A stretch of DNA of 64,000 nt from Piscicola geometra (GCA_943735955.1 OX030962.1:1576110-1640109), one strand, 5' to 3'; positions 45,100 through 55,993 are shown, numbered from the stretch's first letter. The notes: generated by a model from the sequence alone, not told the origin. Translations and numbers: made by a program.

Positions 45100-45375
45100 T
45101 TCTTCAAACTTTAAAGTTTTTATTTCAAATTTTAAAGTTTTTATTTCAAATATTAAAGTTTTTATTTCAAATTTTAAAAATTTTATTTCAAATTTTAAAA
45201 ATTTTATTTCAAATTTTAAAAATTTTATTTCAAATTTTATAAATTTTATTTCAAATTTTAAAGTTTTTATTTCAAATTTTGAAGTTTTTATTTCAAATTT
45301 TAAAGTTTTCATTTCAAATTTTAAAGTTTTTATTTCAAATTTAAAGTTTTTATTTGAAATTTTAAAATTTTTACT
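45100..45375. repeat. 21-bp tandem repeat (TTTTATTTCAAATTTTAAAGT)n
   Basis: About 13 units; frames on both strands repeat with a period of seven residues and are artefacts. Confidence 0.95.
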
Positions 45376-45829
45376 TTTATTGAAAAGTTTTTTTCTCTTT
45401 TTAATAAACTTTAATTAATTTATTTTTACAAAAATATTTATAGATAGAGAAAGACAAAAATAACAAAATTTATAAAAAGTTGTCAGCCTTTTTTCCCTCT
45501 TATTTCATTTCCAAAACTATTAAACCAGTTACACGATCAACAGACATTAGGTTTTTTAGGCGGTTATTTGAGCATCTTGGCTTTGAACTTTTCAGAAAGT
45601 TGCCTGCCTAGATGTGGTCAAGTTTGAGACAGCTCAGTTTTGATTTGAAATTAAATAAACACATTAGTTAGCTGTGTTTAAAACAATTGATGATATACTC
45701 ATAATCTGGATGTACGCCAACATTCCTTCTACAAAAAAGCTAATGCTTTCTCAAAACTTGAAGCACTTATCAAAAATATATTTTTGCATGATCCGTTCAG
45801 TCCCAGTAATCAGCCACGAGAGGACTGTT

Positions 45830-46660
45830 TTGAAGTCATCAAGCTCAGTCGCATAGCTCTTGGCAGTACTTTCTAGATTGAGGAATCTGCCAGTTTCAGT
45901 CCACCAGGAGCGTATCACCGCGCAAGATGGATGGCAAAATGTATTTACTACTTGAAGATGCTTCTTTTCAGAGAACAGTTCAAAAGTGAACGTGAAAGAA
46001 GTTCAAATCTTTTTACCACCACACTGTATATCAAGGCTTGGCTCACTGCTAACAACTCATGGGATGCTCCCTACAAGGATCTGTGGTTGCTTTAAAAAGC
46101 TGAAGAGTTCCACTGTGTTGATAACCAGATTTCCAAACAAGGTAGGTGCTGAAAAGAAAAAACGTATAGTAGCAGCTTTAAAAAATCACTGAACAGAAAA
46201 TATCTTAGAAGACCAGAAAAAAAAACCTATAAGACATTTATAGCCAACATATAAACCTGATTTCTTTACTCAGAGATCAATGCACCTGTTCACTGCTCTT
46301 AAATCGACCAAAGTTTTCTGTCTTTAGATCCAAATACGTGGGATAATAAATAATAATAATGCGTATTTATAATGCGCCAAGGCACGCAACTGAGACGCCA
46401 CTCATACGACATAAGTCGTGAAACACCGCATCATATACACTAGGTATATGATAGCTCACGGTTGGCTGAACAGGGATTCGAACTGGCGACCTTCAAGTTG
46501 CAGGTCCAAAGTTCGTGTTGTGAATGACTGGGCTAAACGTGCTGTCAAGTTAGGATTACAACTAACAAAGGATGAAGAACAGCGTCAACTAATGTTTCAA
46601 GGGATTCAACATTATCGACGACAGATTCCTGTTCCACACATAAATTTCATTGACATTTAG
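45830..46660 (+). pseudogene. Unnamed conserved element-like protein, copy 1, split by a SINE
   Basis: Reading frames give GAYHRARWMAKCIYYLKMLL-FREQF, then LYIKAWLTANNSWDAPYKDL, and after the SINE VVNDWAKRAVKLGLQLTKDE-EQRQLMFQGIQHYRRQ ending in a stop. The order 'GA.H.ARWM...IY.LK..LFR..F', 'WF.AP...APN.DL', 'VND.AERGV.L....LTK.EEQ' is a repeated, unnamed protein group I recall from several invertebrate genomes; its function is unknown to me. Stops and frameshifts make this copy non-functional. A second copy is at 48452-48799 on the other strand. Confidence 0.5.
46345..46520 (-). mobile_element. tRNA-derived SINE, family B
   Basis: On the minus strand an A-box-like TAGCCCAGTCATTCA and the B-box GTTCGAATCCC precede CCAACCGTGAGCTATCATAT, GTGTATATGATGCGGTGTT and an (ATT)n tail. 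Shares its body with 59375-59580. It sits inside the frame of the element-like protein, directly after codons for DPNTWD. Confidence 0.78.
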
Positions 46661-46724
46661 AAACAATTGATAATTTTTACATTTCTCAAGATGTATTTTG
46701 TTTTTCTGTGTACTGAACACCCTC

Positions 46725-46935
46725 TTATATTTATATTGTATTTTATATTTATATTGTATTTTATATTTATATTGTATTTTATATTTATATTGTATTTTAT
46801 ATTTATATTGTATTTTATATTTATATTGTATTTTATATTTATATTGTATTTTATATTTATATTGTATTTTATATTTATATTGTATTTTATATTTATATTG
46901 TATTTTATATTTATATTGTATTTTATATGTATATT
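46725..46935. repeat. 18-bp tandem repeat (TTTTATATTTATATTGTA)n
   Basis: About 12 near-perfect units followed by decay to 46985. Frames are hexapeptide artefacts. Confidence 0.96.
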
Positions 46936-47424
46936 ATATTGTATTTTATATGTATATTATATTGTATTTATATTGTATTTTTGTATAGCTTCATATTAAT
47001 TTAAAATTCTAAAATATTTGAAATTTTTTTAAATAAATGGTTTCAAGTTTTTATTGACATATAATTTGACAAAAAGTTAAAATAGATTTTATTTAAAAAA
47101 TAAACATTTTTCAAAACTTCAAAGTCCTTGAGGGGTCACTAAAAAATTGTTTGATAGGTTTTGAATTTTAGTGAGTTCTTTACAACACTAAATGACACAA
47201 AATAAGATAATATGCGAAATTATCGAAAAATTATTTTTTCCCCTATATTATTTCTGAAAACTAATACACAGCATTCTTTGACCACAATGCACGTAATGGT
47301 TCACCTCTAATCCTTATTAAAATAGTGAAATCTTTTTATATAAAAATATTTGATAATTATTTATTAAAATATATGAAAATGCTAAAAAAAATCATTTTTT
47401 AGTAAAAAAATCTTTAAAATATGC

Positions 47425-47482
47425 GATGGGTCAAATCGACCCATGCAGACGCCAATGTTATTTTTGTCGATTGGTGTTAAGG
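47425..47482. repeat. Possible piggyBac-type end
   Basis: ATGGGTCAAATCGACCCATG followed by a TTAA at 47477; inverted relative to the end at 39725. It ends 27 bp below a kinase exon. Confidence 0.4.
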
Positions 47483-47508
47483 GTGATAAGCACTAAGAAA
47501 AGATTCAC

Positions 47509-47634
47509 CTGGATGCACTCCAGTTCCTTAATGAACTCCTCAAGAGTGGCCTTCAAAGCAAAAAGTTGTCTCTTGTGGTCCTCTGCCATCATCAACAGTT
47601 GCCTCTTCGCTCCTTCCCTCTCCCTCTCTTCGAG
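47509..47634 (-). CDS. STK10: SLK/STK10-like kinase, coiled-coil exon
   Basis: 42 codons, phase 0-0; acceptor CCGCTCAAAG, donor ATCCAG|GTGAAT. LEEREREGAKRQLLMMAEDH then EEFIKELECIQ aligns with the family's KSERLQQQQKHENQM, and SNMSELQQLQ. Joining to the next exon gives IQ|VEKRRFL, matching LQ|NEKCHLL. The 84-bp intron above it is the shortest of the gene. Confidence 0.88.
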
Positions 47635-47718
47635 CTTTGAGCGGTAACAGTGGATGATCAAAGCAATAAAGATGCAGTAAAGAGGATGGATGGAGGTGAA
47701 AGTGGATATCAGGCTCAC

Positions 47719-47868
47719 CTGTTTGAGACCCTCTTGCGCCTTCCAGAGCTGCACCTTCGCTTTGATGTCACTCTTTTGCTGTTTTTGCAGAAGTTTCTTG
47801 GCGAGCAGCTGTGATAACATCATCGCTTCGAGTTCCCTGCTGTTGCTCTGCTTCAGCAGTTCCATTTC
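47719..47868 (-). CDS. STK10: SLK/STK10-like kinase, coiled-coil exon
   Basis: 50 codons, phase 0-0; acceptor CAACAACAAG, donor AAACAG|GTGAGC (consensus). Reads EMELLKQSNSRELEAMMLSQ, then LLQKQQKSDIKAKVQLWKAQ. The second part matches the family's LPKIQRSEGKTRMAMYKKS position by position in charge. The methionine at 47910 is in intron sequence, not the start. Confidence 0.85.
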
Positions 47869-48451
47869 CTTGTTGTTGAATAATTTAAATTGGAATTCTT
47901 TTTTAGACATGATTTAAGCATTTCACTGTAACAACTTATGGACAAAATCGCACTTTATTTTAATATGATAAGTTAGGTCAGAGTCTAGTTACGTAGTCAG
48001 GCGTATATTAGGGTCAAGACTTATAATTATCCCTAGTCTATAACTATAATTATAATTAAATGCATGTCTTAACTTAAACAAAAATATAAAAAAATTATGA
48101 TATTTTTATATCGTTTTTTGATGCTATTTTATTACAGATTTATCTCTAACACCACTGCAACTATTGGATCGTCAGCCCGCAGTATACTACCAGTGGCAAT
48201 TAAAGACCTTCAGTTTCAGCGGTGGGACTGAATTCGGCTCATTTTTCAAAAGATTATACATTAGGGTGCCAATGAAAAAGAAAATTTTGATTTTAAAACC
48301 TCTTAAATTTGTTTTTACCTCGTTTCAGAAGAATTTATTTTGAGTAAAGTTTCATGGGATTATTTAAATATTTACCACTAGCACAAACAGAAACTTACAT
48401 TTAAACTAAAATAAATTAATTAAGTTATTTATTTAAATATGTTTTTTATTT

Positions 48452-48799
48452 TTATACGAAAGCATGGTCAAAATAAAATTTGTTAGAGTTCGGATACTCA
48501 TGTCGGTGTTTTTCTACAACTAGGAGCAAGAATTGTTTTTTATTTTCTTGGTTAATAAACATACCATTGAGCGCTTGTATTAAAGCCATTCCACACTCAG
48601 CTGCATCGTTCATCAATTTCGAACTGTTAGCCCACCTCTGACCAACAAAATAACCTTTGTCGCAGTCCCATGTATCAGGACTTTTTAAGGAATCTTTGAG
48701 GTTTAATGCTATAAATAGGTTCTTTGTGTTTTCTGACTCAATGTCACACAACCTTATTTGAAGTAGATCAAGGTGGAAGACAAGTCGACAATATGTCAA
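48452..48799 (-). pseudogene. Unnamed conserved element-like protein, copy 2
   Basis: 116-codon frame: SPDTWDCDKGYFVGQRWANS, LMNDAAECGMALIQALNGMF and NKKQFLLLVVEKHRHEYPN. It covers the C-terminal third of copy 1 without the SINE (SPDTWD corresponds to DPNTWD, NDAAECG to NDWAKRA). In frame from 48799 but N-terminal parts are missing. Confidence 0.5.
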
Positions 48800-48929
48800 T
48801 AATTTTTTAAATCTTATGTTTGTCGGAGATTAAATTATTAAAATCTAGCACATTCATGGCATTGTCTTTCTTGAAGAAATAATCAAAATTACGAAGTCTT
48901 TAATAAGGTGGTTGAAGGATTGATTGGGT

Positions 48930-49105
48930 GAAGAGTAGAAGTCAGACCGGGTACCCACGAGATTCCCACAAGAACGGGAATGAAATTTTGGACGGGGAAA
49001 GTCGGGTACCGGGGATAGGTTTTCGGAATAGGAACGGGAACAGGAATCAACATTCAAATCGGAAACGAGAAAAAACGGGAACCGAAAAAAACAAGAATAA
49101 AAGTT
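48930..49105. repeat. GGTCGGACC-type hAT terminal block
   Basis: GTAGAAGTCAGACCGGGTAC then repeated AACGGGAA motifs; matches 21664-21810. Confidence 0.55.
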
Positions 49106-49659
49106 ACTAGTATTGAAAAAATTATAAAAATTACAGAAAAATGGTTCTTAAAGATTTTCCCTTGATATTTGAGAGAATAAGCGTTCTGGAGATTCACATT
49201 TGGGAGTCCCCATACATTATGTTAAAGACAACAATGGAGATTGAAAGCTTCAAAACAGAATTCTGGCAAAAATTTCTTTTAACTCGTCCAGAAATTTTTC
49301 TGAGGAAATAAATAAACTCTGCATATTAATTTTTTTAATGTATTTTTCACATATTCATACAAGATGAATATCCAAATGTTTTAATATTTCAAGTATTATT
49401 TTATGATTCCAGGAATATGGTATTCAATAATTAGTCTTTGTACCTTCACAACTGACAAATTTAAAGAAATAGTGTAGTTGAGGGTTGAAGATTAAATGAC
49501 CTGCTATCCCCTACATTGTATATATAAAATATAGGCTAAGTATTTATAAATAACTTTTTAAAATATATTTTATTGATAAATATTTGTATTCAAAAAGAAA
49601 AATTATACATTTAAAATAAATATATAAATGAGTTAATTAACATATTCAATAAGATTTTG

Positions 49660-49797
49660 GAAAAAATAAATATTCGGTTTCGGCCATAAATATCTCCAAA
49701 GTTTTCGACTTAGCATTTTTTCGGCAAAAAGAGAAATAATTTAGCTAAATTTTCGGCTTGAGCCAAAACAAAAAAATCAGTTTCGGTCAGTCTCTAG
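49660..49797. mobile_element. Right end of a TAGAGACCGAC hAT family member
   Basis: TCGGTTTCGGCC motifs end in TTTCGGTCAGTCTCTA at 49797, as in the element at 43621-44723. It stops 18 bp from a kinase exon. The left end was not identified; 49106-49659 is AT-rich and may be its body. Confidence 0.6.
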
Positions 49798-49814
49798 TTG
49801 CAGCACACCACAAC

Positions 49815-49939
49815 CTTTTCTTGGCGACTCATCATCTGCTGCCTCTTCACGAAGAAGGACTCCTTCAGTTGCGATTTCTTAAGCGCATTCATCTCGCTCA
49901 GCTTTCTTTCCTCCATCTCCCACAAAGACGCCTCCTTCA
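49815..49939 (-). CDS. STK10: SLK/STK10-like kinase, LWEMEE exon
   Basis: 125 nt; two leading bases complete a phase-1 codon, ends phase 0 with GAAAAG|GTTGTG. It reads KEASLWEMEERKLSEMNALK-KSQLKESFFVKRQQMM-SRQEK. The family has REAALWEMEE followed by QLKDQYFLQRHELL and HEKE, so EA.LWEMEE and QLK..F..R identify the gene beyond reasonable doubt. SLK and STK10 (LOK) are Ste20-type Ser/Thr kinases that phosphorylate ERM proteins at the cortex; this tail mediates dimerisation and membrane targeting (family knowledge). Confidence 0.93.
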
Positions 49940-50433
49940 CTGTTTATTTTTGAATTTAAAACGAGTGGATCAACAAAAGGTGGATAAATGGAGGAAGGTG
50001 TGAATGAGGGCTTAGACGAATAAATGAACTAGTGGATGTATGATTGAACGGTGAACACGTGAATGGCTTAACAAGAGAATGGATAGATGACCGGCAAATA
50101 TGACTAAACGATAATAAAATACGTCTCTGGTTATAGAAAAAATAAGGAATTAAAAGAAACTAAAAATATATATTGTAATTGGGATTTGAAATCTTTCTAA
50201 TTTATTACGTACTTTTTATATACACTGGGGGCCAAAAAAATGCCACGGTATATTTAATCATAACTTTGGCAAATGTAAATCGATTATCAACTTTTTTCCT
50301 TGTTTGACTCATATATGAATAGAAATTGTAGAAAAAATAATTCTATAGTTTTAATATGCAGTATCTTTAGATTGTGAAACTGAAACAAGTGTAAAACTGC
50401 GAAAACTATCATGTAAAACACATAAAAAAAAGA

Positions 50434-51832
50434 GCTGTTCCACGATTAAAAATTGTAATCGCCGTTAATCGTTCGATTAAAAATTTTAAACGTGCGATAA
50501 TCTTATTTTAACGCAATGTTTTTAGAATATTTGAAATTAGTATAAAATAGTATTTGTTTGAAAACTTCTCATAAATGTAATATAAATTTTATCAGAAATT
50601 ATTTATAAAAGTAATCCACATTTGAAAGAAAAAAAAGAATCCCTAAATGAAAAAAACGCAATTGTTTTTGAGCCAGTTACTTAAGCAAAAAAGTGTTTCA
50701 ACTTTAGTTGGATCTAAAGAGGCTTTTTCTTGCTAACTATGTGTCCTGACAAGCTGAAGAGACGTTCACATGGAACTGTACTTGCAGGAGATGACAAGTA
50801 CTTTCTTGCCTGTTTCGCAAGAGTCGAATATACTTCTTCGTGCTGTGCCAGGCTTGTAGGCCGAGTCGGAACAGTGAAACCGTAGAGCCGTCACTTTTTG
50901 CAAAAGCCGGAGTTGGAGCCAGAACCGTACCCAAACCCGAAAATCTGGCGGCTCCGACTCTCAATTTTATTTCATTAAAAAAGATTTTTTTTCGAAAAAA
51001 AAGCTTCAAAACTTTAAAATTGTTGATTTTTCTCAAATTTTAAATGTTGTAATTTTATAGAAACGTTACAATAGCAATAGCCTTCAATCAAATGATAGCA
51101 CGTGAGCACACCACCACGAGAAATCTCTAATGACTCATTTTCTTTTCGATTTACATTTTTTTACTCGCCAAAAAAAGTTTTCAAATAAATAAATAAAAAT
51201 TTGCATCTCAATTTATTTTATTTATTACATTTTATTTAACATCGCAATACAAAAATTAACAGAATGATGTTTTTAATTTAAATTTAAAAACAAAACTTAA
51301 AATTTGTCAAAAATTTTTGTTTTGAATTCTTCAAAACAGAAACTTTGAGCACAAGTAGAATAATGTTTCTACAACTCTTTCATTTGTTTAAAGAATGGAT
51401 GAACGGGTAGCCAAGTCGGTAACGACTCTCGGCTTGACCAATAATGAAAGGTCCTAGGTTCAAGTGCAACCAATGTCCTAGTAACCCAAAAGCACAAATG
51501 AAAATATGCAGCCTAAGTGGCCTGGAAGCCCGTTAGGGTTATACACCACTATAATAATCCTCGTCATTATTATTATCCTTATTATTAATTGCACTTTTCC
51601 CATTAGTTTGTTATAGTAAATTAAGAGTGTTTGTGTTCACTTGCTGACATTGTAGCCAACATAGCAAAAACAGTTTAATTATGATAAATTTAAATGCATT
51701 ACAATTTTTAAATGCGTTAATTTTTTTAAATTCGTTTAAATATTTAACGGCGTTAATATTTTTAACTGGCGTTAATTGATTAACGCGTTAATCGAAAGTT
51801 AATTTAGATTAAAGCACATCTCTAATAAAAAA
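50434..51832 (-). mobile_element. hAT element remnant with C-terminal domain
   Basis: Ends AGAGCTGTTCCACGATTAAA and, reversed, AGAGATGTGCTTTAATCTAA, each followed by GTTAATC-rich DNA. The minus strand at 50860-50690 reads LAKQARKYLSSPASTVPCER then LFSLSGHIVSKKKPL, the hAT dimerisation domain. Much of the middle is lost. It contains SINE A at 51411. Confidence 0.75.
51411..51592 (+). mobile_element. tRNA-derived SINE, family A, copy 2
   Basis: GAACGGGTAGCCAAGTCGG start, A-box at 51418, B-box GGTTCAAGTGC at 51457, 3' part GGCCTGGAAGCCCGTTAGGG and TAATAATCCTCGTC with (ATT)n tail. Confidence 0.88.
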
Positions 51833-52448
51833 TATTTTTTCAAATAAAAAAATGTTAAATTTTAATTTATTTCTCAATTTCTCAATTTTCATACCCTCTC
51901 AAGTTTATCATATAAACATTTATTTCGACTTCTTTAGTGTGAAACTAAAAAAGTGTGAAAATAGCGAAAATGGTTACGTAAAACACATAAAAATGGTTTT
52001 TAATTTTTTGCTTTTTTACATTTTAATTTTTATCAATACATTTCTACGTTTTTAATTCTTTTTTCTCAAATTTTTATGTTTTTTACATTACATTTCTCGA
52101 TATTTTATCCTTGTTTTTATTTCACCAGAAATAGGTATTGCATATTTAATGGTTCGAATGACATTTTAGAACCATCTTGTTCTCCATTTATGTCAAACAG
52201 TAAAAGAAACCTGAGAATCGATTCAAATTTGCCAAATTTATATACAAACATACAGTGGCATATTTTCTTGGCCCAAAGTGTAGTCTGAATGTTTACTTTT
52301 TTATCAATCCATTCAGCTTTTTGGTCTATCCAACTCTACACAATCCAAATACATCAGTATACCACCTTAGTTCCATACAATCATCCAAGATATCTATATC
52401 CACTGATCTATCCACCACCGCCTTCCCAGTGCCTCCACCTCAACGCAC

Positions 52449-52578
52449 ACTTCAAGAGATTCTGTTTCTCCGAGAGAAGCTTGCCTTCAAGCTGACACAT
52501 GCAGTGCAGTTGTTGTTGCTGCAGTGTCTTTTTTGCCTGATTGAGCGATTCTTGCTGTTCGTTCGTGAAAGTTCTTTC
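52449..52578 (-). CDS. STK10: SLK/STK10-like kinase, upstream coiled-coil exon
   Basis: 43 codons plus one base; acceptor AAAATCAACAG, donor AAGT|GTGCGT. ERTFTNEQQESLNQAKKTLQ ends LLSEKQNLLK; with the next exon it gives KQNLLK-L-KEASLWEMEE, one residue apart as in the family's KQELLRDREAALWEMEE. This spacing supports the rather weak donor. Exons further upstream, including the kinase domain, were not found up to 64000 and should lie beyond the window. Confidence 0.75.
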
Positions 52579-53119
52579 CTGTTGATTTTGTTGTGTTGGT
52601 GGTGATGTTTGACTTTGTTGGTTGATTTGTATTTAGTTCCACCAAAAAAATCTAAATTAGTTTTTTATCCACAAAAAAATAAGAGAGAAGTGTTACTATA
52701 ATGTGAAAAAAATGCCTAATAACTTGACGAAAAAGCCAATAAGCCGGGAATCATCGAGACCTACAACAAAGCAAAAGGTAAAGTCTATCCTTCAGATCAA
52801 ATGTGTATGGCATATAGAAGGAGGTTGCTCAAGATGAACCAGTTCCTAAGATTTACAGTTATACGCTTTGAAAAAAAACAAAAATATTATTTCATATCTA
52901 TGCATCCGTTTTATGTGCGCATTTGTATGTTGGTTTCGTTTCTAAAAAATGCTCATTCGATAACAATACTTGAAAAACTGATTTCTAGAAGAATTGTTAA
53001 AATATTAGAAGATAACATTTTGCCTTTTTTTCACTACTTCCGAAGGTATATAATTTCAATTCAGTTTTAGTAATTAGATGATTCAATACAGTTTTATTGT
53101 GTGCAAGCTTTAAAATCAA

Positions 53120-54180
53120 TAATTGAGTGATTGGCAGTTCTGGATAGCCATCGAGCCGGGGTAGGGATGAGAGTACATAATCAAATGGGTAGGGAGGATA
53201 GTAGAAAAAAATGGAGGTTTGAAGGAATGCTTTATGCTGACGACATCTTAGTGATGAGGATAGTGTTAAAAGATGTACTGGAGGAATATGGAATGAAACA
53301 GGGAAGCATGGAAAAGCTTGATTGTTGCAGCAGTTGGTTGGTAAGATAAAAAGATAGAGGTTTTGCAATTTGGGAGATGGTTATAGGGGAGGGGTGAGTC
53401 TAGTGTTAGGAATGTTGTAGTACATGGCGAAACAGCCTGAAGTACGTTCTAGGAAATAACTGTTAAGGTTATGACAGACTTTGTTATCAGGAGAATAGAG
53501 GCAAGGATCTTGTAGGAAGAGTATGTGTAGAAGAGATTTGTAAAAAATCTAAATGGTTGAGAAGTGTATTAAATTTGGGAAAAAATCGGGTGTGGAGGTT
53601 ATGAGCCGAATGGTACGTGGAAAGAAAGTCGCACGAGCAGAATTGTTTTTGATGGAGGTCTCAGAAAGAGAGGTCGGAGGGATGGGGGGAAGGGAGCTGG
53701 TGAAGAGGATTCAACAGAAGGAGAGGGAGAAATGGAAGAATATGATACAAAATAGTGGAAGAATGAAAAGACACAGTAAAAAGAAGTCAGAAAGCAGGAA
53801 GTTGAGAAAATATGTAGATGGTTCAGATGGAGCGAAAGTTAGGATGATGTGTAGGGGAGATAGTTTGGCAGTATAGAATAATACAATTTTACACTGGAGA
53901 TATGCGAAAGAAGATAGGAGAAGTGTATTTGTGGAGAAGAAGAAAATGAGAGGCACGTTTGTAGGTTGTATGAAGGATGGAGAGAAAAGTAGATGACAGC
54001 TTGGAATAGCGAACGTGGAGAACAGGACCCAATGGTAACCAGGAAGAGGATCGGAAGCTGGAAAGAGTGGTACTGAGATGTGTGGGTACGATTTGGAAAC
54101 AGAAGGAAAGGAAAGAAAGGGGGAGATGACAAATGTAGTGTCGAAAAAAGGCATTATAAATATACTACTACTACAATGGG
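53120..54180 (+). pseudogene. Diverged LINE reverse-transcriptase remnant
   Basis: 53131-53349 reads HRAGVGMRVHNQMGRED then FEGMLYADDILVM, the RT catalytic YADD with its usual preceding strand. 53553-53876 is a Lys/Arg-rich C-terminal part (KRIQQKEREKWKNMIQNSG). It ends near ATACTACTACTACA at 54165, a probable 3' tail. Frames are broken; no endonuclease. Confidence 0.6.
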
Positions 54181-54352
54181 GTCATTCCAAAGAATGTCGA
54201 CCAATGGAGTACACCCCTCTCTCAGAAATTCACGAAAATTTTATGTTATGCTTAGATACGTTGTCTATCAAAATAAAAAAGATAAAAATGAAACTTTTCA
54301 AACATTCGCCGAGTTATTGACCTTCAAAGTTTGCCTAGGTCAAAACCCCATC

Positions 54353-54425
54353 AATACAATAAAATACAACACATTACAACGACGAGTAAGATTATAGTGG
54401 CGTTAATCCGGACGGGCTTCAAGAC
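54353..54425 (-). repeat. LINE/SINE 3' tail fragment
   Basis: Minus strand GTCTTGAAGCCCGTCCGGAT, CGCCACTATAATCTTACTCG and TTGTAATG.. tail. It combines CGCC-ACTATAAT (SINE-like) with CCCGTCCGG (fragment-like). Confidence 0.65.
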
Positions 54426-54489
54426 TACTTAGTTATAGAAAATTAAATAATGATATTAATAATTATTAATTGAAAAAAATTATTATTAA

Positions 54490-54860
54490 CTGCTGAATGT
54501 CGCGGTCGAGGTCGTGGAGTTGAGTCTATTAGTAAGACTATTCCAAAGAGTCGGCGCTGCAACAAAAAAGCATCTTGCACCTGCATACATGAATTTGTAG
54601 TTCTGTGCAACTACATCTCTTGACCTAGCAGACCTGAGTCTTCCTTCTGGGGAAGACTTGCCCTCATAACAATGCTACTCGACAAATAATCTGGGCACTC
54701 ATTAGACAGACACTTGTGCATTAATAAGATGTTTTTGTATTCAAGTCTGTTTTCAACACGAAGCCAGTGGAGCCGCTTGAGAACAGGGCAGATGTGATCA
54801 TACTTTCTAGCACCTGTTATGAGCCTAGCTGTGGTGTTGTGGAGCAAGTGGAGCAAGACT
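54490..54860 (-). pseudogene. 3' part of the LINE family at 8170
   Basis: The minus strand reads [20 protein letters not shown] then [20 protein letters not shown], about 90% identical to the copy at 9570-9700. It covers only the C-terminus, with a break near 54640. Confidence 0.88.
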
Positions 54861-54869
54861 CTCAGTGGG

Positions 54870-55980
54870 TTCCCTCCTGGTCCGGGGATTCCCCAAAAAA
54901 AACTGAGAAAAGGTCGACCTGCGTTGCAGGCTCTGTTCCAAAGTCCAACAGCATGCCTCCTCGTGGCACTCCATGGATAATGCTGAATGCTGAAGGGGCG
55001 AAAGCGGGTTGTTGGCGCTATAACTAACTTGACTCCCTGTTCCAGGGCTTGGAACGAAGATTGGAACTGTAGCGTGCGCAGTGGTCTAGGTATGTCTACC
55101 TATTCACGTGAGGACTGGAATCGGCGGACGGAGCGGAAGAACCACTAGATGGTCAACGGTCAAGAAGGCGATTCTCAGCAAAGCTTTGTGGAAAGCTAAG
55201 GGCATGATGAGACCATCCACTGCACCCGTTTCCATCTCCAGCCGTCTCGACTCTGTCCTGCTACTGAATCAAGATGGTTTCGGGCGAAAGAGTGAGATCG
55301 ACGAACTGCGCAACTCTTTCTCACTTTAATCCAATTCATCGCCCAAGTCACTTTTAGTCATTCATTCACCTCATTCGACAAGTCCTGTGGCGACAGGCAA
55401 GCGACGAAGCGGCAAGTGTGGGTACACTGGGAGTCGTAGTCGTGACCCTGCACACAGGCGGCTCAGGGCATTGGGTCGTTCTTCGCCGATATAGAACAGC
55501 GGTGGAGTCCAGCAGCCCCCTGGGCGACTGAACAGCCATTTTCAGGAATGCACTGCTCACCTCCTGGCGTGAGAAAGGGGCTAGAAAAGGTGCCCTAAAA
55601 ATTGCCTATTCCAAACTTCCCTAGCCAGCTCACCGCGGCTGGTGGGAACCCTATAAAAGCGGTAGAAACAAAAAAAGCAAAATAATTCCTCTTAAACTGA
55701 GCACATGGAATGTTCAGATTTTCTTGGACAGAATCGATGTGGACAGACCCCCGAGGAGAACAGCCCTGATAGGTAAAGAACTCGCAAGATAAGGCATCGA
55801 CATCGCAGCCTTGAGCGAGACCAGGCCTGCGAAAGAAGGAGAGCTCTGCGAAAGAGGCTCTGGCTACACATTCTTCTGTAGTGGCAGACCCAGCGAAGAA
55901 CGACGTAAAGTAGGTGTTGGCTTTGCAGTTAAGACAACTCTTGTCGAGCAACTGGCATGACTTCCCAAAGGAGTTAACGA
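54870..55980 (+). mobile_element. 5' region of the long LINE
   Basis: GC-richer than its surroundings and directly continuous with the endonuclease frame. 55690-55980 reads LSTWNVQIFLDRIDVD, ALSETRPAKEGELCERGSGY and KVGVGFAVKTTLVEQL in interrupted frames, the N-terminal endonuclease motifs (TWNV, SET). The part before 55600 is probably 5' UTR; the exact element start is inferred from the junction with the LINE scrap at 54860. Confidence 0.6.
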
Positions 55981-55993
55981 CAGGCTCTCGACC

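Larger units (their letters stand above)
50223..52280. mobile_element. Mariner-like element with long inverted ends, containing a hAT and a SINE
   Basis: Left: TA then CACTGGGGGCCAAAAAAATG, then AACTTTGGCAAATGTAAATC. Right, reversed: TA then CACTTTGGGCCAAGAAAATA, then AATTTGGCAAATTTGAATCG. The ends align for over 60 bp and are flanked by TA. The middle is taken by hAT and SINE insertions, so the original was a short MITE. No mariner transposase. Confidence 0.75.

Noticed and set aside
46667..46999. Hydrophobic repeat protein (LYFIFI / CILYLY)
   Set aside because: Translation of an 18-bp AT-rich tandem repeat.
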